Below, piece after piece: positions 1 through 8,868 of a stretch of DNA of 31,148 nt. The DNA comes from UMGS1840 sp045661305. GTDB taxonomy: Bacteria; Bacillota; Clostridia; UMGS1840. The notes under the pieces are model-generated. The model was not told where the DNA came from. It did no database searches and worked only from the letters and a program-made list of their open reading frames with translations. The stretch is from assembly GCA_045661305.1 (NCBI GenBank), contig JAZRFJ010000045.1, positions 1 through 31,148 on the forward strand, in the 5' to 3' direction. The number at the start of each line of letters is the position of its first letter. The first letter of the stretch is position 1. Both the position numbers and the translations under genes were made by a program.

Positions 1-794
1 GGGAAGAATTCGTCCACAGGGAAGGAAATTCTGTCGAACAAATCGCAAGGATTATCGTCGGTTGCACCGATGCATTCTTTCTGTGGAACGCAGAAATCAT
101 AAGCAGGAATCAAAAGCATTACGCGTCTTTCAAGACGAATAATCGAGAAAATACCGATTGAAACAAATACGCGCTTCTGTTCGCCGCCAAGGATTAGTGA
201 ATCGTCAAATACACGGCTTACAGAATCAGGGATGCTTGCCAAATCGAAATCGTCATCACAGCAGCAGTTCTTGTCTTTTACGTCAACAACCTTTGCACCA
301 AGTGCAATAGGGTCAACTACTTCAACAACTGCATTCGGCATATTTGTCTTCTTCCACATCTGCGGGTCGAAAGCGTCCTGCTTATACTTTGATGCAAATA
401 CTTTGGCGTTGCCTTCTGAACCGAAAAGGATAACCTTTTTGTCAAAGGTTGCAAGACCTTCAACACAAGCAGGTCTTCCTACACCTGTGAACACATCAAG
501 ATAAACCTTAAAGAAGAATTTTAGGTCAACTGTGTAATAACCTCTGTTGAACGGAACTTCCTCAATATCAGTATAAATCCAGATGATATCGGCTTTTCTC
601 ACTTTTACATTAATTGCTCTGTCAATAAGCTCCTGACCTACCCCTGTTAAGTAAACTCTTGCATCTAAAATACAATCTTTATCACGGCAAGCATCATAAA
701 CCTTATCTGTATGAATACAAACGCTGTCGCTTGGGTTACGACCGCAGCCGTTTGCAGCAACAGTAGGGTTTGTATTTCCACAATCTTTTGCCAT
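1..794 (-). CDS. conserved Clostridia protein of unknown function (3' part outside window)
   Basis: An open frame runs from an ATG at 794 to the window edge, about 264 codons with no stop. It is preceded by a strong AGGAGG (803-808) eight bases upstream. The protein begins MAKDCGNTNP and carries a segment reading VCIHTDKVYDACRDKDC, then VPFNRGYYTVDLKFFFKVYL, FDKKVILFGSEGNA and VVEVVDPIALGAKVVD, followed by a CCC run in an acidic stretch and a late part rich in hydrophobic beta-strand-like segments. There is no signal peptide or membrane segment. The pattern resembles a family of uncharacterised proteins that I recall from spore-forming Clostridia, but I cannot assign a domain name. A sigma E/K-like promoter lies upstream, so a spore-coat or mother-cell role is possible; that is inference only. 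Confidence 0.8.
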   Translation of the reverse strand, partial: MAKDCGNTNPTVAANGCGRNPSDSVCIHTDKVYDACRDKDCILDARVYLTGVGQELIDRAINVKVRKADIIWIYTDIEEVPFNRGYYTVDLKFFFKVYLDVFTGVGRPACVEGLATFDKKVILFGSEGNAKVFASKYKQDAFDPQMWKKTNMPNAVVEVVDPIALGAKVVDVKDKNCCCDDDFDLASIPDSVSRVFDDSLILGGEQKRVFVSIGIFSIIRLERRVMLLIPAYDFCVPQKECIGATDDNPCDLFDRISFPVDEFF

Positions 795-848
795 ATCAGT
801 ATCCTCCTGTAAAATTTTAAGATAAATTTTTTATCTATCTTCAATTTC

Positions 849-878
849 ATTGTATGAGGATAGTCATTTTTGGTGAAT
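849..878 (-). promoter_or_regulatory. candidate mother-cell (sigma E/K-like) promoter
   Basis: On the minus strand an exact CATACAAT (849-856) follows an ATTCACC element (872-878) after 15 bases. CATACA-T is the -10 pattern of the mother-cell sigma factors E and K, and the AC in the -35 element suits sigma K. No sigma A hexamer pair is evident. It would give a leader of about 45 bases before the 794 start. This is a motif match only. Confidence 0.4.
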
Positions 879-892
879 AAAAAGGCTGTTTT

Positions 893-2044
893 TTACAAAT
901 TTGTCAATACTTTTTCGATATTTTCTTTATCAGCATCAAAAAATCCCTGTACCATCTCACCACTTCCGCCACCTCTGCCGTTAAGAGAAGCGTGTATTTC
1001 TTTTATTTTATCACGCAGATTTACTTCTTTATTTTTTATAACATAATTAAAACCGTTGCCATCTTTTTTTTCGGAAAGCACACAAACATATCCGAAATTA
1101 TTTTCAGAAAGTAAATTTGCAGTAAAAATTAATTCCGCTGTATCTAATTTTTCTTCAAAAATAACAACATTTCCATCTTTTTTTAAATTAGAGTATTTAA
1201 GCTTTAAAATTTCTCTTTTAAGACCTACAAGCTCAAAGTTTTTATCATTTAATTCCTTATAAAGCTTTTTTACAGCCTCAAAGCTTTCATTTGGTTTAAC
1301 GCTTAGTAAATTAGAAATTCCCTTAGTATTCTCAAATTTTTTCACATAATCATAGTAAGCATCATATCCGCTTAACATACTTATTCTTGTTTTTCCTTTA
1401 AGCTTTTCCATTCCCAAAAGCTTTATTATCCCTATTTCGCCTGTCTTTTTTACATGCGGTGCACAACAAGCACATTTATCGTAACCCTCTATTGTAACAA
1501 TGCGTACATTTTCAGTAAGTTCAAGCTTACTTCTGTATTTTAAGCTTTTAAGCTCATTATCGTCAGGATAAGAAACTGTTATATTTACATTTTCATATAT
1601 AACCTTGTTTGATAAAAGCTCAACCTCACGAAGCATTTCTTCAGTCATATCACCATTTACATCAAGCGTTACGCACTCACTTCCCATATGAAAGCCAACA
1701 TTGTCAAAGCCGTATAAATTATGAATAAGTCCCGTAACGACATGCTCTGCTGAATGAGCCTGCATATTTATAAATCTTTTTTCAAAATTAATTTTCCCTT
1801 TTACTTTTTCTCCGATTTTGATTTCTTTATTTAAAATATGATAAATTGTTCCGTTTTCCTCAAAAAAGCCCTCAACCTTAATGGTGTTTATTTCCCCCTC
1901 GTCACATTCTTGTCCGCCACCGCCGGGGAAAAAGGCAGTTTCATTAAGGGCAATGAGAAAATTTTCACCCTCTTTTTTAAAATCAATAACTTCTGCATAA
2001 AATTCCTTTATATGGCTGTCATAATCATAAAGTCTTTTTGTCAT
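893..2044 (-). CDS. AlaX-type alanyl-tRNA editing hydrolase
   Basis: This is a free-standing relative of the alanyl-tRNA synthetase editing domain; such proteins hydrolyse Ser-tRNA(Ala) or Gly-tRNA(Ala) in the cytoplasm. The glycine-rich motif FFPGGGGQ is at residues 38-45. The metal-binding HSAEH (97-101) and the Cys-x3-His pair C193/H197 follow. A long helical linker then leads to a C-terminal DHHA1-type domain with GRGGGSGEMVQG (356-367). At 383 residues it matches the long AlaX class that keeps the oligomerisation domain. An AAGGAG site precedes the ATG. It is the last gene of the mre-led operon, 12 bases after the comEC-like gene. No aminoacylation domain is present, so it is not AlaRS itself. 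Confidence 0.9.
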   Translation of the reverse strand: MTKRLYDYDSHIKEFYAEVIDFKKEGENFLIALNETAFFPGGGGQECDEGEINTIKVEGFFEENGTIYHILNKEIKIGEKVKGKINFEKRFINMQAHSAEHVVTGLIHNLYGFDNVGFHMGSECVTLDVNGDMTEEMLREVELLSNKVIYENVNITVSYPDDNELKSLKYRSKLELTENVRIVTIEGYDKCACCAPHVKKTGEIGIIKLLGMEKLKGKTRISMLSGYDAYYDYVKKFENTKGISNLLSVKPNESFEAVKKLYKELNDKNFELVGLKREILKLKYSNLKKDGNVVIFEEKLDTAELIFTANLLSENNFGYVCVLSEKKDGNGFNYVIKNKEVNLRDKIKEIHASLNGRGGGSGEMVQGFFDADKENIEKVLTNL

Positions 2045-2056
2045 TTTTAAATCTCC

Positions 2057-4183
2057 TTAGTCTACTTTTATTTCACCGCTTTCACTTACTGTTATCAAAG
2101 AATAATCCGAAGTGCATATCAGATTTTCATATCCATCTGAGCGTATTATCGCCCTTACACTTTTGTCAAACTTTATTGAGTTTATAATTTTTCTGTTTTT
2201 CTCTTTTTCATAATCGCACAGGAAAATCGTACAATCCTTTTCCTTTTGCGTCTTACGTTTAATATGATTTATATCATTAAAAATCACAAATCTTTTTTTA
2301 TGTATCGTAAAGTCGATTTTTTCATTATTATTTATGTTAATAAAGCTGTCTTTATATGAATTATCGCATTTTATTTTCTCTTTTGTAAATTCCCTGTTTT
2401 CATTAAGCAGATACGAATACATTTCTTCATTTACATAGATTTTTTCAACATTATATGTATTACAAAAGTTTTCAATAATTTTATAAGAGTTTTCACTAGT
2501 GTCCATAACAAAAAGAGTTTTTATTTTCCCATTTTGAGAAAAAGGAAAAGCCCTGGCAGACTTTTTTAAGTCTTTTATGTTGCAAAAAACATAATGAGCG
2601 TTTTTGTGTACTACATCTATTCCGTTAGTATCTCCGACATATGCAATATAGGCATTATTATCTGAAAAATCAGCATAATATAAAGAAAACAATACAGCAA
2701 TACAAATAAGAAAAGAAATAATTGATTTTCTCCTCTTTTTTGATATCAAAACAACTTTTATAAGAAAATAAGCCATTAAAACAAAGATAACTGCACACTC
2801 AAGAGGAAGAAAAATTGAAATTTTTGTATTTATCTTTAGTTTTGAAACTGACATAACTAAAAAAAGATATCTTATAATCAAATTAAGAATTGGTGAGAGG
2901 ACAATTCCCAAAAAGTTGAAAATTCCTGATGATAATGCTATTAATATAACAAGAAGCATAAGAGCTGATATAGCGGTCTCAGCAAATAAGTTAGTCACAA
3001 AGCCCCATAGGCTTATTCTCCCAAAAAGGCTGTAACAAACTGGAAGCATAATAATATTTACCCCTAAAGCTGAAGTAATATATGAGTTGCCCGAAAAGCC
3101 TTTTTCTATTAGTTTAACCTCTAAAGCAGGAGAAATAAATACAAGCCCTGCCATAGCAGAAAAGGTTAAAATAAAAGAATAATCATAAATTACAAACGGA
3201 TTTATAGCTACAAAAAGAACAGCAGTAAATAAAAGCGTCAGTTTTGAAGAAATATGCTCAATATAAAATAAATCACATACTTTTACTAAAATAAACATAA
3301 AATATGCTCGTAAAACAGACGGCGAAAAACCTGTATATAAAACAAAAACCGATGCTACTGCAATTACAATCCATACTCTCGGTCTGTATGCTTTTACAAA
3401 CCATGCTGTAAGAAAAATTAACGACATGCATAAAAATGTAAAATGAAAGCCTGAAACAGTACACAAATGAAGTAGACCCGATTTTACAAGCATATCGTAA
3501 AGCTCGTTTGATATGTATGCCTTATCTGACGAAATGACAGAATACGAAAAAGCGGCTTCGTCATAACTAAGATATTTAAGAAGTCTGAAAAAAGAATTTT
3601 TTCTTATCTCATAAAATGTACGACTAATAAGATACCTTTTATCTGTACCTGTAACCTTTAATTTATTTCCATAGTATGAAGAATAGAAATGTGTTCTTTC
3701 GCTTATAAGGCTCACATTTTTAGATATCAGCATATTTTTGGGGTTTGTTTTGTTTATATAAATCTCAGGAATTTCAACAATATCGCCCGGCAACAGCTTT
3801 ATATCGCCAAAATAAGAGATATTTACTTCAAAACCGTCTTTAGTTTTTAGTGTGAAATTTTGGCTATCAAGAGTGCTTGTTATATCCTGTGTAACTGTTC
3901 CTTTTAAATCTGTTTTAAAAGAATTTTCATATCCCTTGGTTTCATCAAAAAAGCTTTCATATGAATAATTAAAATATAATACACCTGCACTAAAGAGAAA
4001 GGAACCGATTAAAATAAAAAAGGCTGTATTTTTTAATGTTTTAGGTCTTAAATAATCCCAACATATAAACAAAAACAAAAGTAATACAATTATAAAAACA
4101 GGGATATTTGAACCCAAATATCCCATAAAAAACACACCGGCAAAAAACATTGTCAATGCCAAAAAAGAATAAGACCTAATCAT
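2057..4183 (-). CDS. comEC: ComEC/Rec2-like competence channel with a degenerate C-terminal domain
   Basis: ComEC proteins form the inner-membrane channel that takes up single-stranded DNA in natural transformation. Here an N-terminal pair of membrane segments leads into a DUF4131-like soluble domain (about 30-170). The polytopic Competence domain follows (about 200-500), with the family motif GLLHLCTVSGFHF. The last ~190 residues replace the usual metallo-beta-lactamase-like domain. The fold start (AYVGDTNGIDVV) is recognisable, but the HxHxDH metal motif is absent: the matching strand reads TLFVMDTSENS. The ATG at 4183 has no clear ribosome binding site. An in-frame TAG just upstream rules out an earlier start, so translation may be coupled to mgsA, whose stop lies six bases before it. 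Whether it still imports DNA cannot be told from sequence. Confidence 0.85.
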   Translation of the reverse strand: MIRSYSFLALTMFFAGVFFMGYLGSNIPVFIIVLLLFLFICWDYLRPKTLKNTAFFILIGSFLFSAGVLYFNYSYESFFDETKGYENSFKTDLKGTVTQDITSTLDSQNFTLKTKDGFEVNISYFGDIKLLPGDIVEIPEIYINKTNPKNMLISKNVSLISERTHFYSSYYGNKLKVTGTDKRYLISRTFYEIRKNSFFRLLKYLSYDEAAFSYSVISSDKAYISNELYDMLVKSGLLHLCTVSGFHFTFLCMSLIFLTAWFVKAYRPRVWIVIAVASVFVLYTGFSPSVLRAYFMFILVKVCDLFYIEHISSKLTLLFTAVLFVAINPFVIYDYSFILTFSAMAGLVFISPALEVKLIEKGFSGNSYITSALGVNIIMLPVCYSLFGRISLWGFVTNLFAETAISALMLLVILIALSSGIFNFLGIVLSPILNLIIRYLFLVMSVSKLKINTKISIFLPLECAVIFVLMAYFLIKVVLISKKRRKSIISFLICIAVLFSLYYADFSDNNAYIAYVGDTNGIDVVHKNAHYVFCNIKDLKKSARAFPFSQNGKIKTLFVMDTSENSYKIIENFCNTYNVEKIYVNEEMYSYLLNENREFTKEKIKCDNSYKDSFININNNEKIDFTIHKKRFVIFNDINHIKRKTQKEKDCTIFLCDYEKEKNRKIINSIKFDKSVRAIIRSDGYENLICTSDYSLITVSESGEIKVD

Positions 4184-4189
4184 TTTATA

Positions 4190-4612
4190 CTAAAACATTC
4201 CCGTTTGAGACTTATTTTCCCTGACAATATCTCTCCAGCCGAGGTCACCTCTCTCAAGTCCCTGAATAAGAACTTCTGCTGTCGCAAGGTTAGTAGCCAA
4301 AGGAATATTATGTATATCACAAAGTCTGAATAGTCCGCTGACGTCAGGTTCAATGGACTTTGGAGTTAATGGGTCACGGAAAAAAATCACAAGGTCGATT
4401 TCATTATACGCTATTCTTGCTCCTATCTGCTGGTCGCCCCCCTGCGGTCCTGACATGAAACGGTGTACATCAAGACCTGTTGCATCTGCAACTAATCCGC
4501 CTGTTGTTCCTGTTGCAAAAAGATTATGCTTTTGCAAGATAAATTTATATGCAATTGCAAATTGTACCATAAGTTCCTTTTTCATATCGTGAGCAATTAA
4601 AGCTATATTCAT
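4190..4612 (-). CDS. mgsA: methylglyoxal synthase
   Basis: It converts dihydroxyacetone phosphate to methylglyoxal and phosphate, a cytoplasmic bypass of lower glycolysis that relieves sugar-phosphate stress. The 140-residue protein has all family landmarks: H8 and K12 near the N-terminus, phosphate-binding GTTGG (35-39), SGPQGGDQQ (54-62) with the catalytic aspartate D60, FFRDPL (77-82) and H101. Length is typical or slightly short. The start follows AAAGGTG by a few bases. It lies between minD and the comEC-like gene in the leftward operon, with a 61-base gap to minD in which I see no promoter. There is no obvious functional tie to its neighbours. Confidence 0.95.
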   Translation of the reverse strand: MNIALIAHDMKKELMVQFAIAYKFILQKHNLFATGTTGGLVADATGLDVHRFMSGPQGGDQQIGARIAYNEIDLVIFFRDPLTPKSIEPDVSGLFRLCDIHNIPLATNLATAEVLIQGLERGDLGWRDIVRENKSQTGMF

Positions 4613-4673
4613 AAAACACCTTTACCTTTCTTCATTTATTACTGTTACATCTGCTGTTTTCATTGGTACGATG

Positions 4674-5438
4674 TCATTTATTCGATATCGTTTTCCATCT
4701 TATTTTAATAGGAATTTCTTCTCCTGTCAAGCGTTTTGCACAATTTTTTACATTTTTCGCGAATTTTTTACTTCCGCCATTTAAGGCAAGCTCCCCGTCA
4801 TTTTGGTATTTTACCATCATAGGCTCATCAATAACAATACCTATAAGTGATGTTCCCAGATTATCTAAAATTTCATCAAGATTAGGCATTGCTCCTTTTC
4901 TTACAAGCTTTGTGTTAAGTCTGTTAACAAGAACATACCTCTCTTTCACGCCATATTCCTCGCTTACACCTATAAGCCTGTCCGCATCTCTTAGAGAAGC
5001 TGAATCAGGTGTAACAACACAAATAAGCATGTCTGCAATACAAAGTGCATTTTTCACTCCTGTTTCTATTCCTGCAGGACAATCAAGTATTATAAAATCA
5101 AACTGGTCTCTTATATCAGAAATAAAATTATAGAAAAGCTCTGCATCTACATCTTCCTTGTCAATAGTCTGAGAAGCAGGAAGAAAATAAAGCTCCCCAT
5201 ATTTATCAAAATGATATGTTGCCTCAAATAATCCGACCTTCTTCTCATAAACATCTACCAAATCATAAATCATTATGCTGTGAAGACCAAGCATAAGGTC
5301 AAGATTTCTAAGACCGATATCAAGATCAATAAGAAGCACCTTTTTATTTTCCAAGCTAAGTGCAGCACCGATATTTGCTGCCATTGTGGTTTTTCCAACA
5401 CCGCCTTTACCCGACGCAAATGCAATTATTTTCCCCAT
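4674..5438 (-). CDS. minD: MinD-family septum-site ATPase
   Basis: MinD is a membrane-cycling ATPase that positions cell division. The deviant Walker A motif GKGGVGKTT is at residues 10-18. It is followed by LLIDLDIGLRNLDLMLGL and YDLVDV, both characteristic of MinD rather than ParA or Soj, then FIILDCPAGIETG and the RDADRLIG segment. At 254 residues it is slightly short. The end (GEEIPIKIRWKTISNK) does not read like the usual C-terminal amphipathic membrane-targeting helix. No minC or minE lies beside it, although PBP2 and mreBCD do, as in many Firmicutes mre-min clusters. GGAAGTGAG precedes the ATG. Confidence 0.88.
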   Translation of the reverse strand: MGKIIAFASGKGGVGKTTMAANIGAALSLENKKVLLIDLDIGLRNLDLMLGLHSIMIYDLVDVYEKKVGLFEATYHFDKYGELYFLPASQTIDKEDVDAELFYNFISDIRDQFDFIILDCPAGIETGVKNALCIADMLICVVTPDSASLRDADRLIGVSEEYGVKERYVLVNRLNTKLVRKGAMPNLDEILDNLGTSLIGIVIDEPMMVKYQNDGELALNGGSKKFAKNVKNCAKRLTGEEIPIKIRWKTISNK

Positions 5439-5461
5439 TTTATCTCACTTCCTTTTCTTAC

Positions 5462-7462
5462 TTACCTTACTTCAAGCTGAGAATACTCATCCTCAACCTC
5501 ACTTAACGAATTTATAAAATATTCCTTAAAAACTTCTTTGGCAACAGGTGCAATAGAATTACCATGTTCACCGTGTTCTACAACAACGCTGATTGAAATT
5601 TCAGGGTCATCATACGGTGCAAAAGCAACAAAAAGTGCATTATTTGTTCCCACTGCCTGTGCAGTACCCGTTTTTCCTCCAACTGCAATATCAAAATCCC
5701 TGAATGTATCACTCGCTGTTCCGTCCTCGGCAACAGACCTCATTCCTGCCATAATAGCTTTATAATTTTCAGGCTTGATATTAACTTCTTCCTCTATAAC
5801 GGGCATAGTTTCACGGATTGTTCCGCTTTTAGTATCTTTTATTTTATAAAGCAAATGAGTTTTGTATCTTGTCCCGCCGTTAACAACAGTTGCTATATAA
5901 TTAGAAAGCTGAATTGGTGTAAAAAGGTGGTCCGACTGTCCTATCGCAGCCTGCAGGGTATCACCGGGATACCATATTTCACCACGCTCTTTTTTTTCTG
6001 CCTTTGAGGCAACAATTCCTTTTGCCTCGCCCGGAATTTCAATTCCGCTAAGAAGTCCAAGCCCGAATTTCTTGCTGTAATGTTCAAGCTTATCAATTCC
6101 AAGTCTTCTGCCTGTTTCATAAAAATAGTAGTTACATGAATAAGTTATCGCATCAGTTACATTAACATATCCATGACTTCCCGGATAAACATGGCATACA
6201 GGCTGATAATCGTCATAAAAAGTATATTTTCCCAAATCCCTTATCTGTTCCGAAACACTCACAGCATTTTCCTCTAATCCTGCAAGCGATGTCAGTATTT
6301 TATAAGTTGAACCCGGGGCATAAGTTCCTGAAATTGCCCTGTTCCAGAAAGGCTTGTCATTGTTCTTATAATTAGCATTATAATCCTCTTCAAAGCTTGC
6401 AAGGCTGTATGTCGGATAAGATGCCATTGCAAGAATCTCACCTGAATGAATATTAAGAACACAAACTGCCCCTCCGCTTACATCAGGTGCCATTGTTACT
6501 CTTAAATTATTTATCATTTCAGAAAGTGCCTCTTCCGCACACTTTTGAAGATTGAGGTCAATAGTCAGAATAATGTCATTTCCGCTTGAGGCAGGCTCTA
6601 AGGTTTCATATGATACAATTTTACCATTAGAATCCTGTTCAAGTTTTCTTATTCCGTCAGTCCCCTTTAATTCAAGGTCATAAACCTTTTCAATTCCCTC
6701 TTTTCCAATTACATCGGTAAAGCTGTAACCCTTATCCTTTAGAATTTCATATTCTTCTTTATATATGGGGCCTACTCTTCCTAAAAAATGAGCCCCCACA
6801 TTCTCGGGATATGCTCTTTCGTAAGTAGTAGTCACATTGACTCCCGGAAATGTAGTCGAATCTTCCTTTATAACAGTCACAACATTCATATTGACATTTT
6901 TCGCAAAAACATATGAGTTATTTGACGAGAATTGTCTTAATTCCATCTCACTTCGTACACTTATAACTTTTCTTAAATAACTCCTGGGAATTGTATTATC
7001 TATTTTATATCTTTTTCTAAGTTCCCCGATAACTTCATCTGCTTTCAAATTTTCCGAAAGCTCAAGGTTTTTTAAATAACTTTTTACGTTGTCTTTTTCT
7101 TTTGTGTACTGATATGGTTTTTCTGATATAGGCAATGTGTCGGTATATCTGGAATCATTTTTTTCCATAAGAAGTATCAGATTATATATTGTTTTGTTAA
7201 GTGTTTCTGCGGTTTTTGAATATTTTGAAATTTCTACATTATAGTTTATTTCACTTGTAACTATAACTCTGCCGTATCTGTCTAATATATCCCCTCTTTT
7301 AGCCTTAAGAGGAACAGTTTTAACTAAACTTTTAAGAGAAGACTCGCGGTATTTCTCTCCGTTTACAATCTGGAGAGAAAAAAGGCGTACAAAAAGTGAA
7401 CATAGAAAAACTGTCATAAGAACAATTACGACAACTACTCTTCTAAAAAACTCTTTTTTCAC
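5462..7462 (-). CDS. mrdA: penicillin-binding protein 2, elongation transpeptidase
   Basis: This class B penicillin-binding protein cross-links lateral-wall peptidoglycan with MreBCD and RodA. One N-terminal membrane anchor (about 9-30) is followed by the dimerisation-domain motif RGDILDRYGRVI. The transpeptidase domain shows the catalytic S385-T-Y-K388, S442-C-N444 and K597-T-G motifs. The start codon is GTG, supported by AGGAGG ten bases upstream; there is no nearby ATG alternative. At 666 residues it has the usual PBP2 length. It follows mreD by 38 bases and precedes minD by 23. No rodA gene occurs in this window. A SpoVD or division PBP is less likely because no PASTA domains are seen and mreBCD is adjacent. 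Confidence 0.93.
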   Translation of the reverse strand: MKKEFFRRVVVVIVLMTVFLCSLFVRLFSLQIVNGEKYRESSLKSLVKTVPLKAKRGDILDRYGRVIVTSEINYNVEISKYSKTAETLNKTIYNLILLMEKNDSRYTDTLPISEKPYQYTKEKDNVKSYLKNLELSENLKADEVIGELRKRYKIDNTIPRSYLRKVISVRSEMELRQFSSNNSYVFAKNVNMNVVTVIKEDSTTFPGVNVTTTYERAYPENVGAHFLGRVGPIYKEEYEILKDKGYSFTDVIGKEGIEKVYDLELKGTDGIRKLEQDSNGKIVSYETLEPASSGNDIILTIDLNLQKCAEEALSEMINNLRVTMAPDVSGGAVCVLNIHSGEILAMASYPTYSLASFEEDYNANYKNNDKPFWNRAISGTYAPGSTYKILTSLAGLEENAVSVSEQIRDLGKYTFYDDYQPVCHVYPGSHGYVNVTDAITYSCNYYFYETGRRLGIDKLEHYSKKFGLGLLSGIEIPGEAKGIVASKAEKKERGEIWYPGDTLQAAIGQSDHLFTPIQLSNYIATVVNGGTRYKTHLLYKIKDTKSGTIRETMPVIEEEVNIKPENYKAIMAGMRSVAEDGTASDTFRDFDIAVGGKTGTAQAVGTNNALFVAFAPYDDPEISISVVVEHGEHGNSIAPVAKEVFKEYFINSLSEVEDEYSQLEVR

Positions 7463-7500
7463 TTTTTACCGTCCTCCTTTTTAGTATTATAAAACTGCAT

Positions 7501-8010
7501 CTAAATGCGGAAAGTAATTCTTCTTTTTTTCTTTCTCTTTTTTGAAGCGTAAAGAAACAAAAGAAAAATAAAGCTGTTGTATAAAGCTTCAACGAGTGCA
7601 ATTTTAAGAGTTAAAAAAATAAAATTGCCGTCAAAAAGCCATACTATAAGAGCAAATGTTATAGAGAAGATAAAGCTCATAATAACACCGCTGAAAAACT
7701 CAAACCAGAAATTTTCGGCAAAAAGCTTATAGAAAACCTTTGCGATAAGCAAGTCAAAAAGAATAAAGAAAAATGTATATTCTCCAAAAATTCTTCCACA
7801 CAGAGCGTCTGATGCAAGTCCCAGAATAAGTGCATTATAAAAACCGAAGCTGTCATGATTGCGAAACGAAACGCACATCACATAACAAAGCACAATATTC
7901 GGTGCAACACCAAACAATCTTAGTTTGTCTGCAAAGCATGCGTGTAACGCAAGAATAACAACTCCCATAAATACATATTTAATTTTATCAATCAAAAAAT
8001 CTTTTCCCAT
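7501..8010 (-). CDS. mreD: rod shape-determining membrane protein MreD
   Basis: A 169-residue polytopic membrane protein with about five hydrophobic segments, starting MGKDFLIDKIKYVFMG and ending in a very basic tail (KKRKKKRR). MreD sequences are poorly conserved. The assignment rests on length, topology and its place between mreC and the PBP2 gene. It links MreC to the periplasm-facing wall synthases of the elongasome. Its start lies 12 bases after the mreC stop, with TAAGG overlapping that stop, so translation may be coupled. Confidence 0.88.
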   Translation of the reverse strand: MGKDFLIDKIKYVFMGVVILALHACFADKLRLFGVAPNIVLCYVMCVSFRNHDSFGFYNALILGLASDALCGRIFGEYTFFFILFDLLIAKVFYKLFAENFWFEFFSGVIMSFIFSITFALIVWLFDGNFIFLTLKIALVEALYNSFIFLLFLYASKKRKKKRRITFRI

Positions 8011-8022
8011 ATTAAAAAAACC

Positions 8023-8844
8023 TTATTCACCTGTAATAACAAGCACCTCATGAAGATTTGAAAAATCAACTATCGGTGCAACCGTAGCATACTGTGAATT
8101 TGAATTTTCATCAACCTTGATTTCATTTATTCTGCCAATCGGTATTCCCTTTGGATAAATTTCCCCAAGACCTGAGGTTTCGACAATATCACCTTCAAGT
8201 ATAGTAAACTGACTTGAGATATAAAGCATCTGCAAAAGTCCTTCATTTATAAGCGTTATATCGCCCTCCGTAACAGAAATATCGCCTGTACGGGTAATCT
8301 TACAGCCGACAGAAGTCGCAGGGTCTAAAATAGTCTGTATTTTAGACCAACCGTTTCCAACCTCAAAAACAAGTCCCACAAGTCCGTCCTGAGATAAAAC
8401 TGCTTGATTTACTGTTATATTGCTTTCCTTACCTTTGTCAATAGTTACCATACGGCAATAATTTCCCGAGTCCCTTGCAACAACAGATGCGGCTGTTGTT
8501 TTAAATTCAGGGTATCTCTCTTTTAATTCCAAAAGCTCCCTCAATCTTTGGTTTTCGCTTTCAAGTGCTGTAAGCGAGCTTACCTTATGGTCAAGATAAT
8601 TGTTTTTGTAAGTAAGCTCATCTATCTGTTTTGCAAGCTTTTTCTTATCCTTAAAATACTCAGAAAATTCATCAAAAAAATTCCCCACACCGTTAGCAGC
8701 TTTTAAAAACGGTTTTGAAACTACATTAAAAGCATTATCAAAAAAAGCTACATTAACTCTGTTTTTAGCGGAAGCAAAAATGAAAACACATATAACAAGA
8801 AGAACGATTGCATAAAGAATAACCGGTCTTTTTTGTCTTCTCAT
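8023..8844 (-). CDS. mreC: cell shape-determining protein MreC
   Basis: A 273-residue bitopic protein. A membrane anchor (about 8-25) is followed by a coiled coil with a leucine/lysine heptad pattern (about 65-105, ending LESENQRLRELLELKERYPE). The extracytoplasmic beta-barrel part then shows the family features VVARDSGNYCRMVTIDKG, VLSQDGLVG and TSGLGEIYPKGIPIGRI. MreC scaffolds PBP2 with MreB and MreD on the outer face of the membrane. A clear AAGGAGG lies before the ATG, and mreB ends 24 bases upstream. Confidence 0.95.
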   Translation of the reverse strand: MRRQKRPVILYAIVLLVICVFIFASAKNRVNVAFFDNAFNVVSKPFLKAANGVGNFFDEFSEYFKDKKKLAKQIDELTYKNNYLDHKVSSLTALESENQRLRELLELKERYPEFKTTAASVVARDSGNYCRMVTIDKGKESNITVNQAVLSQDGLVGLVFEVGNGWSKIQTILDPATSVGCKITRTGDISVTEGDITLINEGLLQMLYISSQFTILEGDIVETSGLGEIYPKGIPIGRINEIKVDENSNSQYATVAPIVDFSNLHEVLVITGE

Positions 8845-8868
8845 ATTTTTGCCTCCTTATATAGATTT

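Noticed and set aside
665..850. Minus-strand 61-codon open frame
   Set aside because: It is a shifted reading of the left-edge gene, which has the better binding site and a long open frame.
4663..5133. Plus-strand 156-codon open frame
   Set aside because: It lies opposite minD and has low-complexity Ser/Phe composition; minD is well supported.
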